A program made the position numbers and the translations under genes. The notes under the pieces are model-generated. The model saw only the letters and a program-made list of their open reading frames with translations. It did not search any database and was not told the DNA's origin. This document shows, piece after piece, positions 53,115 through 62,945 of a stretch of DNA of 64,000 bases (position 1 is its first letter; every line of letters begins with the position of its first letter). The DNA is from SOKP01 sp048887165. GTDB taxonomy: Archaea; Asgardarchaeota; Lokiarchaeia; Sigyniarchaeales; SOKP01. The stretch covers positions 10,467 to 74,466 of the forward strand of contig JBHLJZ010000006.1 in NCBI GenBank assembly GCA_048887165.1, read 5' to 3'.

Positions 53115-54554
53115 ATGAATTTAAACAAATTATTTAAACCACAATCTATGGCCGTTGTAGGAATTTCCAAAAAAAATCCTTTAAGCCCTGGACGAATTGT
53201 AATGCTAAAGAACGAATTTGAGATGCAAGTAAAAGTTTATGGAATTTATCCTGCTGGAGGGGAAATAGAAGGAATTTCTTTATACGATCGTTTAGATAAT
53301 TTACCAGAAATACCTGATCTCCTAGTTATTGCGGTTGGACCTGATGATACCATAGGATATATTCAAGATTGTGCTAATCTGGGTATTCCCGCAGCAGTGA
53401 TAATTGGTGGCGGTTTTGCGGAAACAGGAATTAAAGGAAAAAAAAGACAAGACAAATTAGAAAAGATCGCATTTGAGAATGATATTGCAGTTGTTGGTCC
53501 AAATTGCCTTGGCGTATATGCACCTCCACTTGTAGATACTATATTTTTACCTACAGAACGTATCACTCGCCCACCAAAAGGCTCTGTAGCGCTAATAAGT
53601 CAATCTGGAGGCGTGCTCGTTGATCAATTCTTCGTAAAATTCCAAGAGAGACATATTGGAGTCTCCACGGCAGTATCGATTGGTAATCGGGCTGTTGTTG
53701 ATGAGGTAATGCTATTGGATTATTTTAGCAAGGTTGATCCTGAAACCTCCAATATCGCATTTTATTTAGAAGGATTTAAGGAGGGTCGAGCGCGTGAATT
53801 TATAAGATTAGCCAAGGAATCTGAAGACACTGTTATTGTCTTTTTTGGAGGAAAGACTCGTGAGGGAAAAGTGGCTACACTTTCTCATACTGCAAGTTTA
53901 GCTGGTAATTTTAAAATAACATATGCGGCTTTAAGGCAAAATTATGTTATTCAACCACATTCAGAAAGAGAATTATTAACCTCTTTGAAAGTTTATGATG
54001 TTCTTTCACATCGCAAAAATCCCTTTGGCAAAAATGTAGTAACATTTGGTAATGTGGCTATCGTATCTGTTTCAGGTGGACATGGAGTACTTGCCGCAGA
54101 CATGTTGAAAACATATGGTTTGAATCGTGTAGATTTTACAAAAGAAGAAAAATATGAAATGGAAAGTTTAATAAATCCTGTTGCTCGTGAAATCGCATCA
54201 TTCAATAATCCAATAGATCTTACTGGATCAGTTTTAGATACGGATATTGAAAACATTATTCGTTATTTATCTGATATTGAACGAATAGAGTGCATTATTC
54301 TTCTCTTATTACCTTATCCACCAAATATATCCTTTCAAATAGGGAGAAGGATTGCTAACATTGTTTCAACTAAAAGAAAACCAACCGTGTGTTTTGTTCC
54401 TTATGTTCCAAAATATTCATTAATCATTGAATCATTAGAATTGGCTTATATTCCTGTATTTCATTCAATAAAAGAGACGGTCCAAGCGGTTTCTGCTCTA
54501 AAACACCGGACGAGAATTGATAATGTGAAAAAAGGAAATGTATATTGGGAATAA
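53115..54554 (+). CDS. Acyl-CoA synthetase (NDP-forming) alpha-subunit-type protein
   Basis: 479 residues: CoA-binding Rossmann domain (FKPQSMAVVGISKKNPLSPGR), succinyl-CoA-synthetase-alpha-like domains (GPNCLGVYAPP; SGGVLVDQFF), and the phospho-histidine His258 in TLSHTASLAGN. The family makes ATP or the reverse by converting acyl-CoA, ADP and phosphate. The ATP-grasp (beta) domain needed for the full reaction is neither fused nor adjacent, so it must be encoded elsewhere or the protein has another role. ATG at 53115 without a strong ribosome-binding site. Confidence 0.82.
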   Translation: MNLNKLFKPQSMAVVGISKKNPLSPGRIVMLKNEFEMQVKVYGIYPAGGEIEGISLYDRLDNLPEIPDLLVIAVGPDDTIGYIQDCANLGIPAAVIIGGGFAETGIKGKKRQDKLEKIAFENDIAVVGPNCLGVYAPPLVDTIFLPTERITRPPKGSVALISQSGGVLVDQFFVKFQERHIGVSTAVSIGNRAVVDEVMLLDYFSKVDPETSNIAFYLEGFKEGRAREFIRLAKESEDTVIVFFGGKTREGKVATLSHTASLAGNFKITYAALRQNYVIQPHSERELLTSLKVYDVLSHRKNPFGKNVVTFGNVAIVSVSGGHGVLAADMLKTYGLNRVDFTKEEKYEMESLINPVAREIASFNNPIDLTGSVLDTDIENIIRYLSDIERIECIILLLLPYPPNISFQIGRRIANIVSTKRKPTVCFVPYVPKYSLIIESLELAYIPVFHSIKETVQAVSALKHRTRIDNVKKGNVYWE

Positions 54555-54630
54555 ATTTATAATTTTTCTTCAATAATTTTCAATAGAGAAATTGAATCAA
54601 ATTATTATTTAAAATAGGAGAAATTTAGAA

Positions 54631-55518
54631 ATGGAAGAAAAAATAGGTTGGATTGGAACAGGAGTTATGGGTAAGTCCATGTGTGCACATCTTATTGATG
54701 CCGGTCATGAAGTTTCAGTATACAATCGAACGAAAGAAAAAGCGCTTGATTTAGTTAATAAGGGCGCTACTTGGTGTTCAAGCCCTAAAGATGTCTCTGA
54801 GAAAAGCGACATTGTTTTTACAATTGTAGGATTCCCTCAAGATGTAAAAGAAGTATATTTTGGAGAGGAGGGAATTCTCAAAGGAATAAGAAAAGGAGGA
54901 ATTATCGTTGATATGACCACTTCTGAGCCAACTTTAGCAAAAGAGATATATGATAAAGCAAAAATGATTGGAGTATCATCTATTGATGCTCCTGTCTCAG
55001 GTGGAGATATTGGTGCTCGTGAGGGGACTTTAGCAATTATGGCAGGCGGAGATAAAGATATATATGATAAGATTTTCCCACTTTTTGAACTAATGGGTAA
55101 GAATATCGCATATATGGGTAAAACAGGAGCAGGACAACACACTAAAATGAGTAATCAAATTCTTATAGCCTCAACCATGATTGGCGTTGTAGAGTCTCTT
55201 CTATACGCTTATAAAGCAGGAAATGATTTAGGAGAGGTAATTAATGTTATAGGGAAAGGAGCTGCCGGCTGTTGGTCAATTAACAATCTTGGTCCAAGAA
55301 TTGTTGATGGAAATTTCGACCCAGGATTTTTTATAAAACATTTTGTTAAAGATATGGGGATAGCATTACAGGAGGCAAAACAGATGAACCTTTCATTACC
55401 TGGTTTGGCTCTTGCTTATCAGTTCTATGTTTCTGCCATGGCAGTAGGTTTAGAGAATCTTGGAACTCAAGGACTCTACAAAGTATTTGCAAATATGAAT
55501 GGTATCGAACTTAAATAA
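54631..55518 (+). CDS. Beta-hydroxyacid dehydrogenase (3-hydroxyisobutyrate dehydrogenase family)
   Basis: 295 residues. Nucleotide-binding GTGVMG at 9-14 with Asn32-Arg33-Thr34 after it (suits NADP), substrate segment DAPVSGGDIGAREGTL, and the catalytic Lys172 in GAGQHTKMSNQ. The family oxidises 3-hydroxyisobutyrate, tartronate semialdehyde, glyoxylate or similar. AGGAG at 54616-54620 sits 10 nt before the ATG. It follows the CoA-ligase-type gene by 76 nt on the same strand. Confidence 0.88.
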   Translation: MEEKIGWIGTGVMGKSMCAHLIDAGHEVSVYNRTKEKALDLVNKGATWCSSPKDVSEKSDIVFTIVGFPQDVKEVYFGEEGILKGIRKGGIIVDMTTSEPTLAKEIYDKAKMIGVSSIDAPVSGGDIGAREGTLAIMAGGDKDIYDKIFPLFELMGKNIAYMGKTGAGQHTKMSNQILIASTMIGVVESLLYAYKAGNDLGEVINVIGKGAAGCWSINNLGPRIVDGNFDPGFFIKHFVKDMGIALQEAKQMNLSLPGLALAYQFYVSAMAVGLENLGTQGLYKVFANMNGIELK

Positions 55519-55671
55519 AATTTCTATCTATATTTTAATAGGAATTTAAGTTATATGGTATCGAAATCTAATCAAACATTTTTATTTACCCTTTTTTGAT
55601 AATAATGTATAAAAAAGTGTATTGCTTAAGAAATCCTTAATTAAATTCGTTCAATATTCAAGGTTTTTATA

Positions 55672-55944
55672 TTGGGAAAGAAAAAGTGGGAAGATGTAAT
55701 AATTAGTGATAATAATGTTGTTCTAGGAAAAAAGATTATTAAAACATTAGGTGGAGTAAAAGTTATATGTAAATCTCAAAATGTTTTAGTGGGTGCAAAA
55801 TGGAGAGTTAAAGCTCCAAATGAATTGAAGAAAATTGCTTATAAGTTAGGTGCTAATGCTATCATAAATGCGGGATTTAGAGGAATCAGAGATCAACACT
55901 TGTATTACAATGGAACTGCGGTAGTAATAGAGGATGAAGAGTGA
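55672..55944 (+). CDS. YbjQ/UPF0145-like small protein
   Basis: 90 residues, TTG start at 55672. The C-terminal half (NELKKIAYKLGANAIINAGFRGI, then YYNGTAVVIEDEE) has the feel of YbjQ-type proteins with their LGANA and GTAV elements. No function is established for the family. The N-terminus is uncertain and could begin later. It is convergent with the ferredoxin-type gene, 22 nt apart. Confidence 0.5.
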   Translation: MGKKKWEDVIISDNNVVLGKKIIKTLGGVKVICKSQNVLVGAKWRVKAPNELKKIAYKLGANAIINAGFRGIRDQHLYYNGTAVVIEDEE

Positions 55945-55966
55945 TTTTTCTCTACAAACTAAGAAT

Positions 55967-56782
55967 TTAAGTCACATCTATAATTTTATCAATTTGTTCG
56001 ATTGATTTTTTCACATAATCATTATCTTTTATTAATAAAGTAATTGCTTTTTGAGGACAAATATCAACACAGCGTCCGCATCCTCTACATTCATCAGAAA
56101 TTACAGCTCGATTATCAATTAGATGAATAGCATCAACAAAACATATCCCTTTACTACATGTTCCACAACCGATGCATTTGTCTGTAACTTTAACTTCTAT
56201 ACCATGCATTCTTTGAATTTTTGTCCCAATTTTGGGATCTAGAATCGGAGAGATACGCCATAGACAACAACATGGATCGCAATTACATATGCTCAATAAT
56301 TTGTATCCTGGTTTTACCCCTAACCATTGCTTGTCCAATAAATTTCTGCCAATCATATGAACTAAACCCGCTTCTTTGCATTTTTTAATATGCTCAATAG
56401 CTTCTTTCTTTGAGACAAGTTTACCTAATTGAGGATTAATTCCCAGGACTGCCTCACCAAGAAAAAGACACCCTAAATCGATGGGATAATCTTTACAGTG
56501 CATTGATTCTCTGCATATACAGAAATTCATAACCCAATGGTAGTTTGCTTTCTCAATAAAGTAGTTTAAAACTTCTGTTGGTAAAATTGTGTCTGATTCC
56601 TTATCTAATTCTTTATTAATTGAAATGACAGTATCTTTTGGTAAATATATTATATCATCCCCCTCAAATAACAGTTTGTCAAAAACTCGACCTAGAATCG
56701 GTATTTTTGTTAATTTTGCGATAAATTTTATGTTTGGAAATGTTTTTTCTAAAATATTTACAAACCAGAGTGGTCTTGCCAT
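55967..56782 (-). CDS. Ferredoxin-type protein with extra N-terminal cysteine-rich domain
   Basis: 271 residues. The C-terminal part carries one complete C-x2-C-x2-C-x3-C-P motif (CRGCGRCVDICP) and a preceding CIGCGTCSKGIC variant, so two [4Fe-4S] clusters are likely. Before this, about residues 85-185 contain a further Cys set: FCICRESMHC, LGC, and CNCDPCCCLW. This arrangement is not an ordinary ferredoxin and recalls oxidoreductase subunits that hold extra clusters. The partner is not in the window. ATG at 56782. Confidence 0.75.
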   Translation of the reverse strand: MARPLWFVNILEKTFPNIKFIAKLTKIPILGRVFDKLLFEGDDIIYLPKDTVISINKELDKESDTILPTEVLNYFIEKANYHWVMNFCICRESMHCKDYPIDLGCLFLGEAVLGINPQLGKLVSKKEAIEHIKKCKEAGLVHMIGRNLLDKQWLGVKPGYKLLSICNCDPCCCLWRISPILDPKIGTKIQRMHGIEVKVTDKCIGCGTCSKGICFVDAIHLIDNRAVISDECRGCGRCVDICPQKAITLLIKDNDYVKKSIEQIDKIIDVT

Positions 56783-56844
56783 ACTATTTCATCAAATTAT
56801 TGTTTAATTAGATTTATTTTTAAATCTATATAATAACTAATTTT

Positions 56845-59800
56845 TTAAACTTTGGGCGGTCTTTCTTTTGCAACTTCATTAATATCTCCCATTTCTTTTG
56901 TATATCCCCTAATTCGAAAACTATATCTATACTCTTTATTTCTCCTTAAAATAAATTCCCTATGAATTCCAGCAAAAGCAGGAATATCTCCTCCTACACC
57001 TTGTTGTTTATAATCAATATTAATAGTAATATTGTCACGGTAAGTTAGTTCATGAATGTGAGTAGCAGATTCTAAATCTTCCATTGTATAAGGCCAAGCG
57101 CTTACATTTAAGAAGGTTTGACCAATATCCGAAATTAATAAACCTGTACCTTGAGCATTAGTAAAAGTAACCCATCTAACATCAGTTCTATTTCCATTTT
57201 CTTGTGGTCTTACATAATTATGTATTAAGTTTGACACTTTTCCCGAATAAATTCCTACTGTTGCTCCAGTCTTTCTGTCTAACATGGTCTCGTGAGGACC
57301 TCTTCCATACCAAGTCATTATATCAAATTCATTAGGTACCGCCATTTGCATTCCAAAACGTACCAAGTTCATAGTTGGCATAAATTTATTTTCTACAATG
57401 ATATCGCCACTGTTATAAATCGTATATAAAGTAACTAATGGGTTTTCAGTATTTATTACCCTTGTTTCAACAATAATCCTTATAATTTTAGATGCGATAT
57501 TTTCATACGAAATTTTTAAAACTTTTCTTTCTTTACTTGCATTTCTCCAACTCTTATCAACAGAAGGTGTAGGTTGTTCATTCAAATCATCTAATATCCC
57601 TAAATCATTATCTGTTGGAGCCCTCCAAAAATTAGGGATTAAAGGTGTTGAAATAAGTTCTATGTTATTAAAAGTGTAATTCTCGATTGCTCCCGTATTC
57701 TTTCCAATCTTAACTTTAAATTCCTCTCCTTTTATAATATAAGAATCAGCTAAATTGGCTATACTAATTTTTTTTGTCTCATCTAGTTTTAATTCTGAAT
57801 CAATAGAGCTCTTATATGGAAGTTCAAATTGATCCCCGGCAAGAAGATATCCTTTTTGCGCCCATGTAGTACTTTCTGAAAGAAGAGACATGATTTTTAT
57901 ATGATATTCTGTATTCGATTTTATTTTAGGTGATTCAAATGGGATTTTTAAATCTTTGTGGCTATTTGGTTTTACTTTAAGGTTCTCAATAAATCCCTCT
58001 TGAACAACTACACCGTTTTCTGTTAATTCCCATTTGAGTATGATAAAATCAAGCGAGACAAAGTTATATTTATTGTATATTTCAACCTTTCCTTGAATCA
58101 GATCAATAGGTTGAATACTTATATTCTGGTAGACTTTTTTAACTTCGAACAAAGCAGGATTTGGTTTTCTATCTGGTAATAGAATTCCATTAATACAAAA
58201 ATTTTTATTGTTAGGTCTATCGTTAAAATCTCCACCATAAGCCCAAAATTCTATTCCATCATTAGAATACTTTCGGATCCCTTGATCGACAAAATCCCAG
58301 ATAAAACCTCCTATTGCATTATCATATTTTTCAAAAACATCCATATACCTCTGAAAATTTCCTAAACTATTACCCATGGCATGGGCATATTCACATAACA
58401 TAAATGGCTTTATTCTTGAATGATTTTTTCCATTATTTCTTAATTCCTTCTTTATCATTCTTTCAAAACTTTGGGGAGTTTCATACATAAAACTTGCCAC
58501 ATCTGCGATTTCAATGTTAGTATCTCCTTCATAATGTATGGGTCTTGTTGTGTCAATTTTAAGGGTTTTTTCTTTCATTTCATTAAATACATTTCCAAAT
58601 CCGGCTTCATTACCAAGTGACCACATAAAAACACATGGATGATTTTTATCTCTTTCAACCATTCTAACCATTCTATCGATACATGAGTGTGCCCATTTGG
58701 GGTCACTATTAGGAAGAATATTTCTTAATCCGTGCGATTCTAAATTACATTCATCTAGCACATAAATACCATAAAAATCACATAACTCATAAAATTTAGG
58801 ATGATTAGGGTAATGACTTGTTCTTACGGCGTTGATATTATTTTGTTTCATTATTTTAATATCTTCAATCATCCTTTCAAAAGGAATTGCTTGACCATAA
58901 TCAGGATCATGCTCATGTCGATTAACGCCTTTAAATTTGATCAGTTTATTATTAATATAAAGACCCCCATCTTCCTTGATTTCAACTTTTCTAAAACCAA
59001 ATTTACAATGTCCAATTTCAAGAATATTTCCATTAAAATCAGTTAACTTCAATACTATATCATAAAGATCTGGTGACTCAGCAGACCACTTTAATGGATT
59101 ATTAACGATCTCTTGTAAATCTATAACCTTTTCTTCATCTGGTTTTATATTGACTATACTTTTAATTAACTTTTCTTGACCAGTAAATCTTTGATCTTGA
59201 CTTAGTAATAAGATCTCTAATTTTATGTTTTCTTTATCATCTCTATCATAATTTTGAATTTTAACTCTGTATTTTAATAAAGCATCTTTATAATTCTCAT
59301 CAAAATCATTATATACAAAAAAATCTCGAATGTGGACTTTGGGTGTTGAATAAATAAAAACATCTCTATAGATGCCACTTAATCTCCACATATCCTGATC
59401 CTCAAGATAAGAACCATCACACCATCTATAGACTTCAACAGCAAGGATGTTTAATCCTTCATTTACAAATTTTGTAATATTGAATTCTGCAGGAGTCATA
59501 CTTCCTTGGCTATAACCTACTTTTTTCCCGTTAACCCAAATATAGAAAGCAGATTTTACCCCTCTAAAATGGATAAATATCTCTCTTTCCATCCAATTAT
59601 CCGAAATTTCAAAGATGGTTCGATAAGAACCAACTGGATTATTAAGATGACTAATATTTGGGATATTTTTTGTTTTAACACTATATGGATATTTAATATT
59701 AGTATATATTGGTTTTCCATATCCTAACATTTCCCAATTGCTAGGTACAGATATTTCATCCCACTCATCTACGTTATAATTTGATTCGTAGAAGTTAATG

Positions 59801-59988
59801 GGTCTTTGCGATGGCTTCTTAACCCAATGAAACTTCCAATTACCATTTAGAAATTTGTAAAATGGAGATTTTTCATAATTTCCTTTTAAAGCGGACTCTA
59901 TATCTGAATAAAGATAAAATGTATTATGTGCTGGCTCTTTATTTATCCCAATTACTTTTAAATTTTCCCAATCAACATCTTCTTCCAT
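56845..59988 (-). CDS. lacZ: GH2 beta-galactosidase (LacZ type)
   Basis: About 1047 residues, the length of LacZ, with the five LacZ-type domains. Acid/base Glu461 is in MWSLGNEAGFGN and the nucleophile Glu533 in CEYAHAMGNS; RTSHYPNHPKFYELCD and the C-terminal GRGPHETMLDRKTGA and YVRPQENGNRTDVR are also visible. No signal peptide, so it acts on imported sugars. The frame opens at TTG 60000; the ATG at 59988 is chosen. It is the last gene of a minus-strand sugar cluster. Confidence 0.92.
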   Translation of the reverse strand: MEEDVDWENLKVIGINKEPAHNTFYLYSDIESALKGNYEKSPFYKFLNGNWKFHWVKKPSQRPINFYESNYNVDEWDEISVPSNWEMLGYGKPIYTNIKYPYSVKTKNIPNISHLNNPVGSYRTIFEISDNWMEREIFIHFRGVKSAFYIWVNGKKVGYSQGSMTPAEFNITKFVNEGLNILAVEVYRWCDGSYLEDQDMWRLSGIYRDVFIYSTPKVHIRDFFVYNDFDENYKDALLKYRVKIQNYDRDDKENIKLEILLLSQDQRFTGQEKLIKSIVNIKPDEEKVIDLQEIVNNPLKWSAESPDLYDIVLKLTDFNGNILEIGHCKFGFRKVEIKEDGGLYINNKLIKFKGVNRHEHDPDYGQAIPFERMIEDIKIMKQNNINAVRTSHYPNHPKFYELCDFYGIYVLDECNLESHGLRNILPNSDPKWAHSCIDRMVRMVERDKNHPCVFMWSLGNEAGFGNVFNEMKEKTLKIDTTRPIHYEGDTNIEIADVASFMYETPQSFERMIKKELRNNGKNHSRIKPFMLCEYAHAMGNSLGNFQRYMDVFEKYDNAIGGFIWDFVDQGIRKYSNDGIEFWAYGGDFNDRPNNKNFCINGILLPDRKPNPALFEVKKVYQNISIQPIDLIQGKVEIYNKYNFVSLDFIILKWELTENGVVVQEGFIENLKVKPNSHKDLKIPFESPKIKSNTEYHIKIMSLLSESTTWAQKGYLLAGDQFELPYKSSIDSELKLDETKKISIANLADSYIIKGEEFKVKIGKNTGAIENYTFNNIELISTPLIPNFWRAPTDNDLGILDDLNEQPTPSVDKSWRNASKERKVLKISYENIASKIIRIIVETRVINTENPLVTLYTIYNSGDIIVENKFMPTMNLVRFGMQMAVPNEFDIMTWYGRGPHETMLDRKTGATVGIYSGKVSNLIHNYVRPQENGNRTDVRWVTFTNAQGTGLLISDIGQTFLNVSAWPYTMEDLESATHIHELTYRDNITINIDYKQQGVGGDIPAFAGIHREFILRRNKEYRYSFRIRGYTKEMGDINEVAKERPPKV

Positions 59989-60054
59989 AATTTTTCCCAA
60001 TCAAAAAAACTCTATTCTATATCCAAAAGTAAAATCAAAAATCGATGAAGAGTG

Positions 60055-60702
60055 TTACTTTACTTCTGATTTAATTATTGATAACGCAACCTCAGTTAAC
60101 CTTTTAATCTCATCATAATTCCGGGACGAAATTAACTCTTTTTTTACAATCCAACTTCCAGCACATGCAATAACATTGCTTAATTTAAGATAATCTATTA
60201 AAGAACCAGTATTTATTCCTCCTGTAGGTATAAATTTCGCATTTGAGTAAGGACCTGCTAAGGTTTTAAGCATTTTAGGCCCTCCAGATAAATCAGCTGG
60301 AAAAAACTTAAATATTTTCAGTCCTCTTTCAAGACCCCATTCTACCATAGTTGGTGTATTGAGACCAGGAATAATTAAGATCTTTTCCTTTAAGCAATAA
60401 TCTACAACTGTAGGATTAAAACCAGGTGTAACAATAAATTTTGCTCCTGCATTAACAGCTTTTTTAATTTGCTCGACCTTTAATATGGTACCTGCTCCAA
60501 CTAATATATTGGGCATCTCCTTCGCGATATTTAATATTGCTTTTTCAGCAGCTTCAGTTCGAAAGGTTACTTCAATAATTGGTAGCCCAGCTTCTTCTAG
60601 AGTTTTAGCAAGAGCAATAGCGTTATCACTATTCTCTATAGTTGCAACAGGTACTAGCTTACAGTGTTCAATTACTTCAAATACATCCAAAATAAATCCC
60701 AA
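60055..60702 (-). CDS. KDPG/KHG-type aldolase
   Basis: 215 residues, TIM-barrel aldolase. Glu44 (EVTFRT) and the Schiff-base Lys132 (FKFFPAD) match the catalytic residues of 2-keto-3-deoxy-6-phosphogluconate aldolase; the phosphate-site GGINTGSL is also seen. It splits KDPG, KDPGal or a related keto acid to pyruvate and an aldehyde. Frame opens at TTG 60702; another TTG at 60690 (residue 5) with GGGA upstream is the alternative. It follows the cupin isomerase and precedes lacZ, 54 nt from each. Confidence 0.88.
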   Translation of the reverse strand: MGFILDVFEVIEHCKLVPVATIENSDNAIALAKTLEEAGLPIIEVTFRTEAAEKAILNIAKEMPNILVGAGTILKVEQIKKAVNAGAKFIVTPGFNPTVVDYCLKEKILIIPGLNTPTMVEWGLERGLKIFKFFPADLSGGPKMLKTLAGPYSNAKFIPTGGINTGSLIDYLKLSNVIACAGSWIVKKELISSRNYDEIKRLTEVALSIIKSEVK

Positions 60703-60756
60703 AATATTGAATAAAAATAATGTTAAATGAACAGAATATTTAAAAAATAATAATCT

Positions 60757-61353
60757 TTATTGTTTTAGTTTGATCTTCCATCTTGGATTATCAATAATCT
60801 CCGGTTTACCACTTTTTTCAATCACTAGTTTTTTAAATCCTTTTGTTTCAATCGTTTTATAATCATGACCCGCATCCGCTCTAAAAGCAAAAAAAGAAAC
60901 TAAAGGTTCATCATCAGATATATTTATACTTCTATGAGCATAATTAGGTGGGACATAAACTGAAACTCCCGGTTCCATTTCCTGAATTTCCACATTTCCT
61001 TCTAAATCTTCCATTAATAAATATCCATGACCTTTAATACAATAATAAACCTCTGCAGTCTCTTGTATAGAATGAAAATGCCCTTTAGTCATAAAATATT
61101 CGTTTCCTACTTTACCAGGATAAAGAATAGTTGTTCCAAATGCTATATGCTCTGGTTCTTCTGGTAATCCAATTTCATAAAATTCGTAAACTAAAATGTC
61201 TTGCTTATTGACTATTTTTTTTAGAGTTTTATTATCTAAATACATACCATCCATATCAGAGAGCATCCTTTTTTTTGACTCTCTGTCAGGAGATAACCCA
61301 TTACTTAAATTAAACCTAATTTTCATCGATTTAACATAATTTTTTTCATCCAA
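60757..61353 (-). CDS. pgiA: Archaeal cupin-type glucose-6-phosphate isomerase
   Basis: 198 residues. The cupin metal site GHFHSIQETAEVYYCIKGHG gives His92, His94, Glu101, with His140 in YAHRSI, as in cupin PGI of Pyrococcus/Archaeoglobus type. It interconverts glucose 6-phosphate and fructose 6-phosphate. TTG start at 61353 with AGGTG about 9 nt upstream. It is 19 nt downstream of the shikimate-dehydrogenase-like gene. Confidence 0.9.
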   Translation of the reverse strand: MDEKNYVKSMKIRFNLSNGLSPDRESKKRMLSDMDGMYLDNKTLKKIVNKQDILVYEFYEIGLPEEPEHIAFGTTILYPGKVGNEYFMTKGHFHSIQETAEVYYCIKGHGYLLMEDLEGNVEIQEMEPGVSVYVPPNYAHRSINISDDEPLVSFFAFRADAGHDYKTIETKGFKKLVIEKSGKPEIIDNPRWKIKLKQ

Positions 61354-61372
61354 ATTTCAAACACCTGTTGAT

Positions 61373-62398
61373 TTATTTTACATTTAGAGCTATTTTTGAG
61401 ATCTCTTCAAATTTGGGTCCACTTGTAGGGATTTTAATGTGAAATACTTCAGCTATAGCTCTTGTCCATCCATGAAGAAAATAAACCCAACCATCTTCTA
61501 TATGAAGATTTTTTTCTTTTTGTTGATTTTTTGCTTGCCTAAGAAAAAGCAAGTCTCCTCTATAATTATAATCCCATACAAAACCGTTTATTGGGAATTC
61601 AGCAGCGTCAGTTAAAGGAGATCCTGGAAAATCCTTACCTGATCCAGTACCGTTTATCACTAATGAACCACTCTTCAAATTATTTACAATCTTATCATTA
61701 TCCGCAGAATAAGGGTGATGTAAATATTCTATAGGAATTCCGGGATTAATTTTTTTATGAATTTTTTTCATTTTATCCAATCTAGGAGTACTTCTATTTG
61801 AAATATACATCCTTGAGGGTAAGTTCTCTTTTTTAAGATTTTCCATAATGTATGTCGTGAGTGCCAAAGAAGTACCCCCAGCACCAATAATAAAGATTTC
61901 AGCCGAACTTTTTTTCCAATGATTTTTAGGAATAAATGATTCTAATGAAAGACCGCTACTTATTGGATCTTTAGCATGTGCCCATAATTCTCCCTTTCTC
62001 TTCGATATGCAACTTAACTCTCCTAAAAGTTCTGTATAAGGGTCAATTTTATCAAATAAATCTATAGCGGCATCATATAAATCAATCTTATGAGATGTTA
62101 TTAAAGCTCCTAAGGATTTTTTATCACTTTTAATGAAATTTACGACTTTTCTGTAAATTTCAGGATCATCATGAATTTTACAATCAATTCCGACAATAGA
62201 AGTATCCCCGAGATCTAAATATTCAGCCCATTTAGGAAAAACCCTCATAATTGAAGATTTAGTAGTAGTAACTCCAATATAATAAAAAGTTGGCTTTTCT
62301 GCAGGTTGATAATTAAAATTGCTCATTTTTTCTATTATATTATTTAATGTCATTTTATGAAATGAGTTTTGATAAAAAATTTTTTTGAATATTATCAT
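61373..62398 (-). CDS. Shikimate dehydrogenase-family protein, probably not AroE
   Basis: 341 residues, longer than the usual ~270. An N-terminal catalytic domain with Lys104 in ITSHKIDLYDA (K of the shikimate dehydrogenase site) and a nucleotide-binding domain with FIIGAGGTSLALTTYI. The usual shikimate-binding SxS and NTD elements are not clearly conserved. As the first gene of a sugar operon (cupin PGI, aldolase, GH2) it may oxidise a sugar-derived polyol. ATG at 62398; later Met15 or Met25 are alternatives. Confidence 0.7.
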   Translation of the reverse strand: MIIFKKIFYQNSFHKMTLNNIIEKMSNFNYQPAEKPTFYYIGVTTTKSSIMRVFPKWAEYLDLGDTSIVGIDCKIHDDPEIYRKVVNFIKSDKKSLGALITSHKIDLYDAAIDLFDKIDPYTELLGELSCISKRKGELWAHAKDPISSGLSLESFIPKNHWKKSSAEIFIIGAGGTSLALTTYIMENLKKENLPSRMYISNRSTPRLDKMKKIHKKINPGIPIEYLHHPYSADNDKIVNNLKSGSLVINGTGSGKDFPGSPLTDAAEFPINGFVWDYNYRGDLLFLRQAKNQQKEKNLHIEDGWVYFLHGWTRAIAEVFHIKIPTSGPKFEEISKIALNVK

Positions 62399-62439
62399 AT
62401 TTGGTTAATTTTAATTTTAAGGAGTGATTCATATTAAAA

Positions 62440-62901
62440 ATGGAAAGAATAAACATTGATATGGGCAAATATAAGATAAATCAACTAGGTTATGTTTATA
62501 GAGATATCGATAAGCAAATTAAAATATTAGAAAATGTCTATGGACTTCCAAAGTTTGCGGTTTTTGATTATAATGATAGTCCTTGCAAATATCGGGGTAA
62601 AGATTCTAATATTGTCACTAAACTCGCTTATAGTCGAATGCTTGGGGTTCAATTTGAGTTGATTCAACTAATAGAAGGAGAATGTGTGTTTAAGGAATTT
62701 TTAGATTCAGGAAGAGAAGGGTTACACCATTTCGGAGTATTTGTAGATGACATAGATTCTATTATCAAAGAATTTTTAGATAAAGGATATGAACTCCTGC
62801 ATGAAAGAATAATTGGAAAACAAAAAACTGCATATTTCAACACAGAAAAAGAGTTAGGTATCTTAATAGAATTTCAAGAAACATTGAGAAGGAAAAAGTA
62901 A
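62440..62901 (+). CDS. VOC (glyoxalase/epimerase-like) family protein
   Basis: 153 residues with one VOC module: YKINQLGYVYRDIDKQIKILENVYG, a strand-rich middle, then GLHHFGVFVDDIDSIIKEFLDKG and a last FNTEKELGILIEFQE. It resembles methylmalonyl-CoA epimerase in shape (His in LHHFG and Glu in IEFQE as metal ligands), but the substrate is open. ATG at 62440, an ATG at 62461 possible. GGAG lies near 62421. Confidence 0.78.
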   Translation: MERINIDMGKYKINQLGYVYRDIDKQIKILENVYGLPKFAVFDYNDSPCKYRGKDSNIVTKLAYSRMLGVQFELIQLIEGECVFKEFLDSGREGLHHFGVFVDDIDSIIKEFLDKGYELLHERIIGKQKTAYFNTEKELGILIEFQETLRRKK

Positions 62902-62945
62902 AAGGATTTTAAATAGTTAAAAAATTTTTAGAAGAGTTAGTAATA

